DNA of 64,000 nt from Jacaranda mimosifolia (taxonomy: Eukaryota > Streptophyta > Magnoliopsida > Lamiales > Bignoniaceae): the NCBI GenBank assembly GCA_018894105.1, contig CM032117.1, positions 45,804,501-45,868,500 of the forward strand, read 5' to 3'. Under the pieces are notes generated by a model. That model worked only from the letters and a program-made list of their open reading frames with translations. It was not told the origin of the DNA and did not search any database. Below are positions 22,248 through 36,063 of the stretch, in pieces. Position numbers and translations under genes: made by a program. Numbering within the stretch: the first letter of the stretch is position 1; each line of letters opens with the position of its first letter.

Positions 22248-25200
22248 AAACATCTTTTATCAATTAATTTCTATGGCAGCATCTATCCCTCATACCTTAA
22301 AATATTGCGGCTCCAAATAAAAAAGTTGAAAATGTCTAATTGGTATCCCAACCATAAGTTCCTTAAAAGCTCCAACCCCATACAACTGGTTTATAAAGTG
22401 GTGTTACTAGATGTTTGGCATCATGGTGAGACCTAGACAAGCTCTTTATATGAAATGGATGCATAAGAAGATAGAATTAGGTTGCGGCAACATCCCTTAA
22501 TACCATGAGTAGTGGTTGTTGCTTCTAAAACTAAAGTTTCATTATTTATGACATAAGGTTCCATCATTCATGACATAAAAAGATTATTAGATTTATTTAA
22601 ATAAAATAAACTCCACAAGGTGTGGACCAAGCTATTTAGAAACAAATGAAAAATCTCTCTGCTTTAGGAACAAATTATTGAGTATTGAGGCTATGAATAA
22701 AGGCATTCACATAAACTACCAATAAGAGAGCCAAAACTACATTAAATTGATCATATTTGATGCTTGTAAAAGAACAAAAGTTTACTACCAAGTTTTTGTT
22801 ATTAATGCCCATTCAATCTTTGCTTAAAGAATAAATAAGATAATTCGTTATCAACTTTGATGGCTTGAATTGCCCTAAGACAATCTTGAATACTTAGAAA
22901 TTAGCTAATAAAACAACATCATAAATTAAACTGATTAAAGAAACTTATAAGAAAGTGATGAAAAAGTATGGCAGAATTAAACTAATCATAACCTGATCAA
23001 AAACTACTAAGAAAGATTTGTAATATACATTCCATATCAATTATCACACCATTATATCAATCCAAAAGAAGATTGCATGAATCACCACCATACCACAACC
23101 TTAGTAATTCTCTTCAAATCATCTGTCAATATATTATACTAAGTGTCACAGTATTTAAAGGAATATGATTGACTTCGGCAAATTTTTCGGCCATTGTGTG
23201 GTGCAATTGCACCCCAACAGCTAGTTAGCCTAACTTCGAATAATTTAATTATTCGTTTGATTAGAGTAGTGGAACGGATTGAGTAAAAGTGTGTGGCACA
23301 CAGACACAACTTGTGCACAAATTAAAGGTATAATAAGATTACGGGCCTCGCCCAACCTTGCACTCGTATTTTATTCCTCAAATAAATGTAGTACATTGGA
23401 ATTTGCCTAAGGCCTGCACACAACACTCAAGCTACCTTCGACTTGATGTCTTGAGTTGTGAGGTCCTTGACTATTTATAACCTAATGCTACCAAAACTAA
23501 GTGTAGTGGACATCCCCCACTACTAGGCCATTTTCGCGGACATCCCCAACTATAGGAGTCATAGTTACACTTGGTACCTATCTAGACGCTGTTTAGTAGA
23601 ATTTGACTTGGTCATGTGCGCTACTACCTGCATAGGTCCACAATTATTTGCCCACTAAGCACCCTCATGGCTGAGTAGTTCAAACATGTTCCCATGTTTT
23701 TTGGGCCACATCTTCTCGGTTTCTAGGGTCTTATCCGAACTCATCTACACAAGTTATCATCCCTCTAAAAATTAGGCCTAACTCAACCACTTGACTTGAT
23801 CAAGGGCAACATCTGCATCAGTCAGACAGTAAGGCTTAAAATCTCGAAACCATCTTGAGTGGGTCAAAGGGTCATCCTCGCATCTGTTTGGGCGCCTGAA
23901 TCCAATGCCGGCCACATGTGCTTATATCTACAAGTTTCTAGCGCGTTGTTCCTTAAATCTCGTGCCTATGTCTGAAAATCCCACAACGTTATCTGAACCA
24001 GTCATGCGGCTTGCACCAGTGCACGCACTAGCTTGCCACCCTCGTATTGATGCTCCTAATGTTAATGGTCCGCTCGCATGTCTAGCACATTGTCTCCCAA
24101 ATTTACACACTTGTTCGAATATTGGCGTGCACAACCCAGCCTGCCTGTTCGCACCCTATCTGGTGCCCACAATGCTACTTTGGTGCCACACCATCTTAGC
24201 ACATTTGTGCCCAACACATAGCACGGTCAAAACTATGCCCATGGCTTAGTTCGTCTCACCTATCACTAAGCCAATCTAGCCCTATCATGCGTACTGCCTT
24301 GGTCTACCACCAAATAAGGGTATGCGTTTGAATCAAGTAGTTTAGGTTCGAATAGTTTGAATCGGGTACTTGATTTTTTGAATAGAAATTTTAGCTACCC
24401 ATCACCAATTCGAGTTTTTCGGGTACCCGACATTTTGAGTATCCAAATATGTTAGGTACCTGAGGGAGAAGTTTGAACTGCAAGAAATATAATAAAAGGA
24501 ACATCCTTATTTGGAGTGAGTTATCTTCATTGGTATTATTTCTTTGGTACATTAAAAAATAAAAATACAATCATTCTCATTTTATTGTCCTAAATCCTTC
24601 ATTAGGAGATGGGCATAGAAATTTAACCACTATAGAACACAAAATATCTTTGAAAATTAATATACTTGGCAACAAAACTTAAATTAATGTCAATTTTCTT
24701 TGGACCACAGGAGAGGAGAAAGAAGGTCTCCTACCTATCATATCAACCACTATACTTCTTTTTGGAAATAGCATTTTAATTATTCAAAGTGAATTGAGAA
24801 ACTTCATTTCAAGTGTTGAGCCTTGCCATGTTTCAATTCTTCTTCAAAAATCAACTCCAGTTTTAATTGAATTGCCTTTGAGTAAGTGATTCCACTTTTT
24901 AGTGGATGTGAATGTAAACTTTTTAAATACAAGTTGGAACATTTTGTTTGTTTCTTTTTGTATTAGGCCTACTTTCATACTAGGAATCTATTACTGAATA
25001 GATTAGTTTTCAACTATTAGCTTTTTGTTGCTAAAAGGTGATATAGTTTAGATTAATTAAATGTAAATATTGGGAAAGCATAAGTGATATTTGTTGTGGT
25101 CCATATTATCTTAGGCATACTTTATTTGGTTTAGACTTTTCATATTGGGTTTATTTTTTCACTTGTTTGCATTTAGGTTGTTTTGTTTGAGTGTATATAA

Positions 25201-25255
25201 AACCTAAATAGCAATTTAGAGTATGAAAAAAAGTTTAAAATGTCCGAATTGGAAT
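21691..25255. other. Intergenic DNA with anonymous repeats
   Basis: No gene is seen. The first 1.4 kb is AT-rich. A block at about 23200-24290 is less AT-rich; its open frames (for example 23905-24249) are Cys/Pro/His-rich by composition and match nothing I know. It may be an unrecognised LTR or transposon part. Around 24306-24480 there is a possible hAT-like relic with GGGTACCCGA-type repeats. Confidence 0.4.
22207..22245. repeat. (AAT)13 microsatellite
   Basis: A pure trinucleotide repeat of about thirteen AAT units lies in AT-rich intergenic DNA. Confidence 0.95.
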
Positions 25256-25260
25256 GCTAA

Positions 25261-28194
25261 TGTAACACCCCAATTTTGGGATTATAAATTTAAATTGATT
25301 AAAGTAAATTAATAAAAATTTAGGTACAAATGTGGGAATTGGAAGATTTAATCGTAAATAAGAAAAGGACTTAATTGTTTAAAATTATGAAGTTTAGGGG
25401 GGTCAATGTAAGAGGAATAAAAGCCCAAGGACTTTAAAACAAGCCAGTTTGGGCCTAATTGACTGAAATTAAAAATGTTAGCGGGGTCAAAGTGTAAGAA
25501 ATAAAGGTTAAAGGATTCGATTGAAACCCAGGGACTAAATTGAAGGCGGTGAAAAACTTTAGGGGTGTAAATGAAGTTGGTTAAAAGTTTTGGGGCCAAA
25601 ATTGAAGAAGCTGAAAATATCTTTATATATATAGGATTGAGGACAAAATTTCCTCAAATTCTTAAAAAAGGCTCAAAGTTCACCCTACCAGCGAACTGCC
25701 AAAAAACGGCCGTAAATCTTGAAAGTAAATCAATAGAAAGACTACTCTTAGCTCAAGGATCAATCCTATACCAAACTTTACCCAAAATAATCAGTGAAAT
25801 GGCCGAAAAATTAAGGCCGATGACGGAGGGGACGATTTCACCGCCGAAACAGAGATGGATTTTGGTGGGTTTTAGTCGCGAGGCTATGGGTAAGAGGTTG
25901 GTGGTTTGACGTGCGGCGGTGGCGGAATTGAAGGTGGTGGTGGTCGGATGCGCTAGGGTTTGGCTGTGGCTTTGGACGACCAATTGACAGCCGAAACAAG
26001 GGTGTTGTATAAAATTGTTTAGGGCATTTTGTTGCTGGCGATGAGGCTCATTTGGTGGTGGGGTTGGTTCCCATCTTCGGTGACGACGCATGGTGGTTCG
26101 GTAGTGGCGCTGGCGACCGACGGTGGCCCGTAATGGTGGCGATTAGTCAGTTTATGTAGAATTTGATTTCGGACTAGTGTGGGCTATTCCCGGCTTGAGA
26201 TTGGATCTCGATTCGATTTAGTTTTGGTAACTTTCATATCGAATATTAATTTGATAGATTTTTACAATTTTGATCAAATGTTCATCGAATTGGGATCGAG
26301 TATCAAATTGTAATTTGATTCGAGCTAATAACGTAATGTTGTAAGTGTTAAGAATTAATTATATGATCTAAGCATAGTAAGCTAAGAAATACTGATCTAA
26401 ATAAATAAAAAAAAAATTCCTTGAGCTTGATAATATGACATGTTATTTTGTGAAGAACGATTGAGTTTGAATAAAAAAGATCAAGTTATGCAAATGTTAG
26501 AACAAGAATGAATGTTCCAACTTGGACCGAATCGACTCTTAAAACCTAATTGGTTTAGGAACCTGGACCCCTATTACTTGACTATAAAATAAGTGGAGTG
26601 GTAAATGGAGTTTATTGGGGGTAATTAGAAGATTGAGTTGACTCGAGCACATAAAGTTATTAAGAGGGTTAAAACATTAAGACGATAAAGGCGAGATTGA
26701 ATAGGCTCGAGTAACTAAAATCTTGTAATACTGAAGTATCATGTAGTTGGAGGATTAAGGCCACGTAAGATAAGATATAATTGAACTCGAGTGTCAGAAT
26801 AACCTCTAGTTTGATAAAGATATTAACTATATTTATAGTTAAGACTCAAAGGTTGACAGAATGACAACCTAAGTTATCTTATAATAGTGCTCGGTTTGAC
26901 TCAGAAGCTAGAACCTGAGTGACTATACAACTAAGAATTCGTCTGCATTTTCCAAGTGAGTTTATAGTCATTAGTAGGAAATTCTTTGCTGGGGAAAGAA
27001 CATATATACTTGTTACTATATCCTGGTCGTTTGATTTCTTTCAATCTATGTGATGAAAATAGTACTCCACATTTCCCTCTATGCTAAACGCTTTAATTAA
27101 TTTTTATTGATATCGCTTTATCTGAAATTGACGATGTGTTGAGGAAGCTGAAAAGTGATTTCAAAATATATTATTTTATTGCCATGTCCATATTGAAACC
27201 AGCTTGGTGCTGAATTAGTGATTTTATGTTAACATGGCGACGTGAAGTGGTTAGTGAAAAATTCTGTTGAACGTGTCAAGTGATAATAGTGAAAGTGTTT
27301 AATACCCTTGGGGGTGGGCCTTGGGATCGATTTTTAAAGACGATCGGCTGAATGGACCGACGATGACTAATCTTTCGACTGATACTCGTACAAAGTATAC
27401 ATAAAATCCTTACTCATAGTAAGCTGGAGGTAGCCGTCTATGAGTGGGATCAAGCTTGCGGCTAGCCATGCCTAGTGAGTGATTAAGTGTCCGAGCTGAT
27501 CACTCGGTACTTTGGAGGAATAAGGATTTTCGTGTTTTTGAAAGTGAAGTGATAAAGTAGGAGAATCACGAACAACAAAAGTGTGAAAGTGATTATTAAT
27601 TTTATTTTATGCTTTGAAACTCGAGTATTTGATACAAGCCCAGTGATTATTCAAGTGACATATCGACCCTTTGTGGTCGTAATTGTGATTTAAACCTTTG
27701 TGAGAGAGAGTAAATTTGTGAAGTCTCGATGGGATGGTGGTGAGATGGATCACTTTAAATCTTAACTAAAATCTTCTCTCACTACTTCTAAGAACTTTAA
27801 TACTTCTAATTGTTGCTTATATAATATTTGAGAAATTTACCATTCTATTGTTAATGCTAAACTATCTCACTTAGTCATTCAGACTTACATTATTTTGTTA
27901 TTATTCTCTGTTCTTTACCCCCAGATAAGGATGAATGATGAAGACAAACTAGCTCATGCGACACATATGGCAATGAGGGTGATAGAAGTGCTAAGTGTGA
28001 TTGGTGATGTTTCGGTTCATACCTAAACCTCTTCTAGACCTTGCTTGTAAATGTTGAATATGCGGTGAATGTCGTTGTGAAAATTAATTATTTTGGAATT
28101 TTGGGAATTGTATTTTCTATTATAAAGAAGATATGTGATACTATTTAAGTAGCACACCGGTCGGAAGCAAGCGCCTCCCGGTCGGGGTATTACA
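25261..28194. mobile_element. Solo LTR, 2.93 kb, Ty3-gypsy (Tekay/Del-like)
   Basis: The segment starts TGTAACACCCC and ends GGGGTATTACA, inverted ends that agree at 10 of 11 positions and are typical of long-LTR chromoviral gypsy elements. It is flanked by a perfect 5-bp target duplication, GCTAA at 25256-25260 and 28195-28199. No gag, pol or second LTR lies inside, so recombination between the two LTRs of a full element is the simplest history. The open frames at 25571-25909 and 26091-25753 overlap on opposite strands and look incidental. Confidence 0.85.
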
Positions 28195-28199
28195 GCTAA

Positions 28200-29538
28200 A
28201 ACCAAAATGCTGACTTGTTTCTTTTTTCATTATCTTTCTATTTTCCAGTTGAGCCACATTGTTTCATAAGAAAGAATAGAGTGACGCAACAAAAATGAAT
28301 CTTTACCATTTATTTTTGACATAAAATTGTTGCTTTCTTTGTTGAAACCTAGGCATTAAAATACTGCCAAATTGACCACATTGGTATTATGAGCACCTAT
28401 AATATTGAAATTTTATTTATGATGGTGAAGTAGATGTTGAAACTGTGAGATATCTTGTTGCTTCACCTTTAAATGCTGGTGAAGTTATTAACTTTGGTAG
28501 GAGTCATCAATTTTTTTCTTGTTTCTTTTTTCTTTTTGTGGGGGGGGGGGGGGATTAGTTCATAGTGCATGAATATTCTACATTGTTAGTTTTATTAGCT
28601 AGAATTTTGTGCAAGGAATAGATAATTTATATTTAGGAGGCTACAATTTAATAATGGGAGACAAATTAATGTCTCGAACTCTATTATCATTGTCATAGGT
28701 GTGATAAGCAATATTAGTTGCAATACTTTACTTGAAAACCATTTCAAGGCACTTAATGTTGGTAAAATATAATACACTCTAAAACCAATCTTTGTAACCT
28801 ATATCAAATTATTATGTTGAAATTCCAGTGCTGATTTTCAAATGTCTATGCTGCTTGGTATAACCAATTTTCAAGTCTTCAATATGATGTTTATAGAAAG
28901 TAGAGTTTGGAAGAATATCGTTTTAGTAGTTGAGTTTCCAAAACTACTATGTTGTAATGAAGGAACAACTCTTTGTCCTTTAGATCATCGAGAATGGATT
29001 TGAAAAGAATTATTGTCCAAACACAAGTTTTCTAATAACAATGCTTGTGATTTCGATTTGTGAGTATAATTTGGAATGTCATGTCAAATGAGTCTCTATT
29101 TTTAAAACTAACGGCACTTATCCAATAATTGATGCAATTGTAATAGGTGTTATAACAGTACTTCGTTGTTACAATAGGTGGTTTCTCAACTCATATGAAA
29201 GAAGAAATCATATCTTCGGATCATGTCTGTCTTTTTTGAGTAATTGATATCTTTATATAGATGTACATATGTTTGCTCATATTGAAAATATTATATTTTG
29301 AAATTCCAAGTCAATGCAGTAAACTCTCCATCAGCTTCACTTGAAAAGGAGTACTCCACATCTAAACAACCTTCACCAACTATTCTTTTTGTTTGGGAAA
29401 TAATATTGCTCTTCATTTTATTGATGATGATATTTTTGGGGAAAGTTTTCACACCAACAAAATTAAAAATGTTCATTGCTCGGATAATGAAGTGACTAGG
29501 TTGTAGATTTGATATGTTAAGAGCAATGAGAGTTATTA
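28200..29538. other. Intergenic spacer with a poly-G run
   Basis: AT-rich DNA with no open frame having a recognisable motif. A run of 14 G residues occurs at 28540-28553, an unusual homopolymer in such DNA and possibly imprecise in length. The spacer ends at the left target duplication of the CACTA element. Confidence 0.5.
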
Positions 29539-30272
29539 ATTCACTACAAGAAAATGAAGTTTCAGCAATCACTATTTGTTCACTAAAAGCAAGAAAATGG
29601 TCACTATAACCTACAGTGACCAAAATAAAGTTGGTTATAAGTGGTCACATCAAAGTAGCTACTCAAAGTGCTTAGTGATAAGTTATTAACTTGAGCGTTG
29701 AAGATACATGTTTAGCGACCATCCAATAATGGTCCTCAAAGATGGAATAATTACCAGCAAATTTTTCACTCGTTAATGTAAAAGTTTATAGTTGCAATAA
29801 GATTAGCATAATTGTTGTAGTTTCAAAAGTCATTGATTACAATAATTTTTAATATGCCTTAGTAACAATCATTGCTATAGAATATTTTTTTAGCAACAAA
29901 ATAATTTGTTGCAATAATTTTAATACTTTCACAAGGCTTGCTCCATTTTTTATGATTTAGTGACCAGAAATGTAGCTATTGGTTGTTAATATGTATATAT
30001 TAGAAATCAAATAATGCTTGCAAAAAATAATTTTAATTGATTGCTAGTATGTGTGCATTAACATCTAAATAGTGATTGTAGAAATAGCTTGAGTTAGCTG
30101 CTAAAATTATGTATTACTAACCAAATATTGACTATGAAAACATATTGACCTTGTTGCTGACATGCGTACAATATAAAACCAAATAATGTTTATAGAAAAA
30201 TTGAAATTAATTGCTAACAAAACAAATTAGAGATCAAATAGTAACAGCAAAAAATTATTTGAATTATTTGAA

Positions 30273-32336
30273 TCAGTTCACTAGGTGGTGATCATGTAAT
30301 AAGTCTTATATGGTCGTGATCTTAAATCTTCCAAGTCATAGGATCTAACAAGACAAGACATCTAAGATTTGGATAGACTTGCAACAAGATTGCATAAATC
30401 CAAGGGTTGGATGTTGCTCCATTAATGAGCAATCTCATATGAAATATGGATGCATATTAGTGGGTGCTTGCTAGAAAACAAGGCACTGAAGGCCCACCAG
30501 TAGAATCCACTAGATAGCCGGAGTGGCAAGTCGGTAGTGGCAAATTCTCCATCTTACGCTAATGCATATAGTTAGTCCTCTGACATGAAGATCCATGATA
30601 ACTTTGTGTCTAGTCATTGTGCTTTGACTCTTCCTTGGTCACCTAACGAGCCAATCGGGTAGAGGTTGGGCACAATCTACTAGACATGGAGGTTTGTGAT
30701 ATTCAAGACGGAATTCGACTCCTCGTCTTTGTGAAGGGCCAGTGCATCTTCTATGTATTCTATAATGATCGATTCCAAGAAATCTTTGCGCAAGGTGGTA
30801 TGACAATTTGGAAAGGAGTTTTCCAAAGATGGGATCATACAATGGAATCGAACATTGGGAATAGAGACATAGTATCAAGGCTATTAGGGAGCCGACAAAT
30901 ATCTTGCCCTAAGCCTTTTTCGGGAGATAGAAGATGGAATGACCGTATTTGCATGGCAAGCGTAGAGCTATAATGGTTCTCCAAAAGTGTTCATTTCGGC
31001 CAATTAGTTGGGCTCCATGGGCTTGAGGTTGGACATCGACCGTGGAGATTGGGTACTCTTCAATTAATAGAGATTAATGGAATTGAGTCGATTTAGTTTA
31101 AAGGAGTTTAAACTAAAATGAATATATGATATTCAAAAGTCACAAGGAGCAGTGAGCCCATGTTCAATAAATGGTAGAACCTATTGGTCACACACAAAAG
31201 CTAATTGCATTTTCTATGTCATGGAGGAACTCTCTAAGTGTTAGAAAATTCACTCCATAGTGACCGATTTATTTGGGTGACCGAAAATTGAAGTGTCACT
31301 TGACTTGATTAATTTAAGTGTTAAATTGATCAACTAATTTAAGGTGTTAAATTAGACCAATAATTAAAGAGTTAATTATTTGGTGCCATATGACCATCAA
31401 TTGGTCAACTTAAAGAGTTAAGTTAACATAATTAAGCTTAAAGAGTTAAACTTGTTGACTTAAGAGTTAAGTCAAAGATTAATTAATTAAATTAAAATAT
31501 TTAATTTAATTAATGAGAAGAATATATTTTGGAGGGAAAATTCAAATGAAAAGTTCATTTGGTGTGACATTTTAATTAATTTGAAATTAGATTTCAAATG
31601 TAATTGAAATGCACACAAATTCAAATTAGATTTGAATTTGCCAACTTGCATGCATTGTAAGCATGTTGGCAATCCCCCCCTTGAGGAAGGTGTGATGCCA
31701 ACTTGGCGTCACACCATCCTCCCTCTATATATAGATATAGAGGTGAGGTGGGCGGTCACATGTATTAAGCAATTGAAGAATTAGATTCTCACTATTTTCC
31801 CTCCATTTTCAAGGTGTTCACTCATGTGTTGAAGTTCACCTCTCTCTTCTTCTCCAACCCCAAAAATTGGCCATCTCCCTCTCTTATCTCCTTTCTTTCT
31901 CTAGCTAAAAGTGATAAGTGATAAGATGTTGCAATGGTGTGTGGATCATATTGATAGAGGCAAAACAAATAATTTGCCAAGTCTTTGGAGATCCATCTGC
32001 TGGAACAGTCACTTGGCGATTTTATTCCAAGAGATCCAGAAGGAGTTTTGATATGAAATTTTCAGAAAGATTTGAGGAGCTACTGGAGTTTTTTCGGAAT
32101 TTTTGGAGAAGATTGACTCGTGCAAAAGTTACATTGTTTTTCCTGCGCCATTGCTTGGCAGATTCTAGATTGAAGAGGAATTCTTCACTTTCTCCTTAGA
32201 ATTTAGCTTATCAAGGTAATCTTTTACCTAAATCCATTTCATGAGCATGTCTAGATCCTTGATTTGCTTGAGTAGCCTAGTTAATTTTAGCTTTTGAAGT
32301 TTTGATTATTAGATCCTAGCGCTACTCTTGCCTTCA
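30273..32336 (+). repeat. 5' LTR of the copia element (5'-truncated)
   Basis: This copy aligns with the 3' LTR from TTCACTAGGTGGTGATC to the end at CTTGCCTTCA. The first 171 bp present in the 3' LTR (39119-39289) are missing, so the left junction with CACTA sequence has suffered a deletion. Confidence 0.85.
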
Positions 32337-33716
32337 AGTGGTATCGGGGCCTAATTCAATCTATGATTTGGATTTTTTGAATGATTGATTTATATGATGG
32401 ATTGATCAAAATCACCAAATTCTTGATTCATATGATAGATTGGATTGTTTGGATGATATTATGTGTGGCTCCTTGATTGATGAATTGAAAGCATGATATT
32501 ATGTGTTTTAAGTGTTAATTCATGTAATTATTATGTTTTAATTCATAGCTTCTAATGTTGAATGTTGATTTATCATTAGTTGATGTTATATGCTGATACA
32601 ATATGTTAATAATTGACTAAAATAGTTTTGGTCATTTTTTAATCCAATTTGATTGGAGTTATGTTGGATATTTTTAGAGAATTTAATTCTCACTTGAACT
32701 TGTTTTTGAAAGCATGTTTGAGGACTTTAAATTTTAGTTTTGAAAGGTGTTTTAATCCTAAAATTTGATTTATGTGTGTAATAATGTTTAGAAGTTTTTC
32801 TAAGTCTTTTGGTACACAAAATGTTGAGGAAAATTGGCTTTACTCGGACAAGACCTTGAAATAAGGCTAGCTGCCTTGCTTTAGTCGGGTGCTGGAAGGC
32901 AGCGTGTGCACCTGCCGTGTTACTGTACATCCAGTCTAGGCAGGCAGTGCTTGACATTTTGGTTCCTTTTGTGATAAATAATATTTTGTTACACACTCAT
33001 TAGGTGCACAAGAGTTGTGCATGTCCTCAAAACAATGTTTGACACTTTTTATTACTTTTAAAAACTTGTTAAAGTTAATCTCCTCCAAATTGCATAAATG
33101 TTATACTTGGCCAATTATTTGTTTATGAGATAAGCACTTAATTGTTGAAATTGATTGTCAATTCTTGATTTTTTTATTGTTCATTTAAGTGTTGAATAGA
33201 TGATGAATGAATAATGGGAATGATCATGAGCCTTTAATATTGATTTTATTTGTTTCAAGTTGTTGAAAAGGGTTATATTAAATTTGGGGCTTGCATGCCT
33301 CTTAATTTCTACTTTGTAAATGTTATGAAAGTAGAATCACTAGGAGTAAAGATTTCTTTCTCATGTAAATATTGTATGGAGCAAAGGAGACCATTGTAGG
33401 CATGGAGACTTTTTGAAGACCTATAAATGTATGGGATACACTCATGTAATAGCTAGATTTAAAATGGTCATCCCACTCTAAGAGCATGCTAGGTACATTT
33501 ACTTATTTATGCTTCCCATATCCTATTGATGTATGAGATACATGGTTAGGATATAGAAAACCTAAATAAGAAGATAAAAATGATGAGATCTTTGCGAGCT
33601 AAAACCCTCCACTTAGAATGTCTAAGTGCTTTTCAAATATTAAGTCAAAATGGATACAAATTAAAAGAGTTTTAATTAATCCATGCCTTCTACCAATAGT
33701 ATGTGGTATGATGATG

Positions 33717-34737
33717 AGGCCTGTAAATGAACCCTACCCACACTCATACCCTACAATACCCAAACAAAAATATTCAATTTTTACCCTACCCTAAAATACC
33801 CAAAAGAATGAGACCCTAACCCTACCATATCCTAATTAATCCAAGACCCATTGCGTCTAGATTATTAGACTTATGTTTTTAATGTATACACTAATTTTCT
33901 TTATATATACTAAAAATATTATTTGGCATACGATAACAAAAAATAATTTTTTTCTATATTTAATTTAATCATAAAATTTAAATTAATTAATTTTAAACTT
34001 TTTGATAATTAAATTAACTATTTTACTAATATAATAGTTAAACTTTATTAATATAATTAGCAGTTAAAATTTTTGCTAATTAGAAAAACATACAGTTTAA
34101 AAGTAGTTAATTAAAATAGTTAATAAAAATAGTTTATTAAAAAACTATTTAATAAAAAAAATTTATTAAAAAAGCATACAGTTTATTAAAAAAACAATTA
34201 ATAAAAATAGTTTAAAAAAATAGTTAATAAAAACAGTTTAAAAGCAAAAACTTTTTCTATATTTAATTTTATAAAAACAGTTAATTTCTATATTAATAAA
34301 CTTTATTCATTAGCAAAATTAATTTTATTAACTATTTTTATAAAAATATTTATTCCACTATTAATTTTATTAATAAAAAATGTTCAACTATTGCTATTGC
34401 TATTCCAATTTATTTTTTTTTTAAAATTGCTATCTCAATTTATTAAATTTATTAATTTATTTTAATTTTTAATGAAAAAAATTATTTAATTGTTACCGCT
34501 CATTCACATATTTATAATTTTTATATATAAAAAATTTATCATTAATATAAATTTGATTTCGGTATAAATAATATTTTGGTTTATAAATTAAATCTAAGTA
34601 TAAAGTAATGGGTAATTTATGGGTATAGACCCTGCCCATACCCATTATATTATCTTTAATAAGTATGGGTACAAGTATGGGTATGGTTATGACATTTTGG
34701 GCCTGGGTAGGATAATACCCTACACATTTACAAGCCT
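33717..34737. mobile_element. hAT-like non-autonomous element inside the copia element
   Basis: The ends are AGGCCTGTAAATG (left) and, read inward, AGGCTTGTAAATG (right), 13-bp inverted repeats with one mismatch. Flanks TGATGATG and AGACGATG agree at six of eight positions, fitting an old 8-bp duplication. Subterminal CCCTACCC/GGGTAGG and GTATGGGTA motifs face each other. The 1.0 kb interior is extremely AT-rich and non-coding. It interrupts the region between the copia 5' LTR and gag. Confidence 0.7.
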
Positions 34738-35170
34738 AGACGATGCTACCATCTTTGTGTGATATACATCTGGTCATGGGGGTCACACTTAGGTGGAAAG
34801 TTGTGATCATATACTTAGCATGAGATGCACCTTTGATTTGAGAATGCCCATACATTATACACTCAGTCACGGGGGATGTTGTGGTTCCCATCTCGAATCA
34901 AAGCTTGTTTGATAGGTTCGACTTAACACTAAGTAATGTAGAGGTCGTCCTTATAGGGAATCTACATGAAAAGGTGAGACAAAATATATCAAGAGTTGCA
35001 TGAGATGCAATTAGCAAAAGTTGCTTATCTTTGGATTGTTTGTGGATATACATCTAGTCACGGAGGTCCACTTATAAGTCCTTAGGGTCTTGATTCTCAC
35101 TAGGAAATATGATTTTCCGAATTGTTCTTAGGAGTGAAGGATTTGATAAAATAGTGGGAGAAAAACATGC

Positions 35171-36063
35171 TTGAAAGACCATGAACATGTTTTCAGTATT
35201 AAAATTCAATCATATGCTTATACTCTTTTTTTGCCTCTTGTAGATTTTCTAAATCTTCAAACAAAATGGTTAAAAATCCACTCGCAAACATTTTGGAAAC
35301 TAATAAACTCACCGGGCAAAACTTCTAAGATTGGTTGGGAAACCTTAAGATAATTCTTGACTCTGAAAAGAGAACATATGTCCTTGATTAAAGTCCCACA
35401 GACACAATTGGTGATGATGCCACTGATGAAGCTCATGAAATGTTCACGAAATTTGTGGATGATGATCTACAAGTTTAGTGCATCATGATGGCCTCCATGA
35501 CCAATGATCTCCAAAAGACTCACAAGCATATGAAGCATGCTCATGAGATATACAAACACCTACGAGAGTTGTATGGTGTACAATCAAGACATGAAAGGTT
35601 CGCATTGTCGGAAGAGCTCTTTAGGTCAAGGATGAGTGAGGGGTCAAGTGTTCATGATCACGAGCTAAAGATGATTGGACTCATCAAAAAGCTTGGACAA
35701 CTTAATGTGATCATAGACAATGACCTTTACGTGGATTTGATCTACCCGTCATTACCACCATAGTTCGACCAATTCGTTATAAACTTTAATATGTCCAAGC
35801 AAGAAGTTACGATTAATAAATTGATGAACATGTTTGTGACCACTGAGGTGATGATGAAAAAGGAAAAACCTCTTATGCTTACATCCTCCTACAAGTCAAA
35901 AGGCCTAAGAGGCCCAAGAAAGAGATGTAAGAAGAAGAAGAAGAGTTCTTCCTCCAGAGAAAAGCAACCTAAGAAAAGGTTTGGGAAGATTAAGAAAAAA
36001 GATAAAATCGATGTTAGTTGTTTTCAATGTGGTGAAAAGGGACATTGGAAAAGGAATTGCTAA
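35171..36063 (+). pseudogene. copia gag with CCHC zinc knuckle
   Basis: The gag fragments read HAHEIYKHLRELYGVQ near 35540 and LIKKLGQLNVIIDNDLYVDL near 35690, typical of the UBN2-type copia gag. After a stop at 35761-35763 the frame continues through a Lys-rich stretch to CFQCGEKGHWKRNC (about 36022-36063), an intact CX2CX4HX4C knuckle. A stop follows immediately. In-frame stops show it is not functional. Confidence 0.85.

Noticed and set aside
23905..24249. 114-codon plus-strand frame as a gene
   Set aside because: Composition-driven Cys/Pro/His-rich sequence with an overlapping frame on the other strand, and no domain or start context.
25571..26091. Two 112-codon frames on opposite strands as genes
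   Set aside because: They overlap each other and lie wholly inside the solo LTR.
28540..28553. 14-base G run as a functional quadruplex site
   Set aside because: An isolated homopolymer in AT-rich spacer; length may be a sequencing artefact and no gene is near.
33810..33830. CCCTAACCCTA telomere-like words
   Set aside because: Only a couple of units, part of the CCCTACCC subterminal repeats of the hAT-like element.
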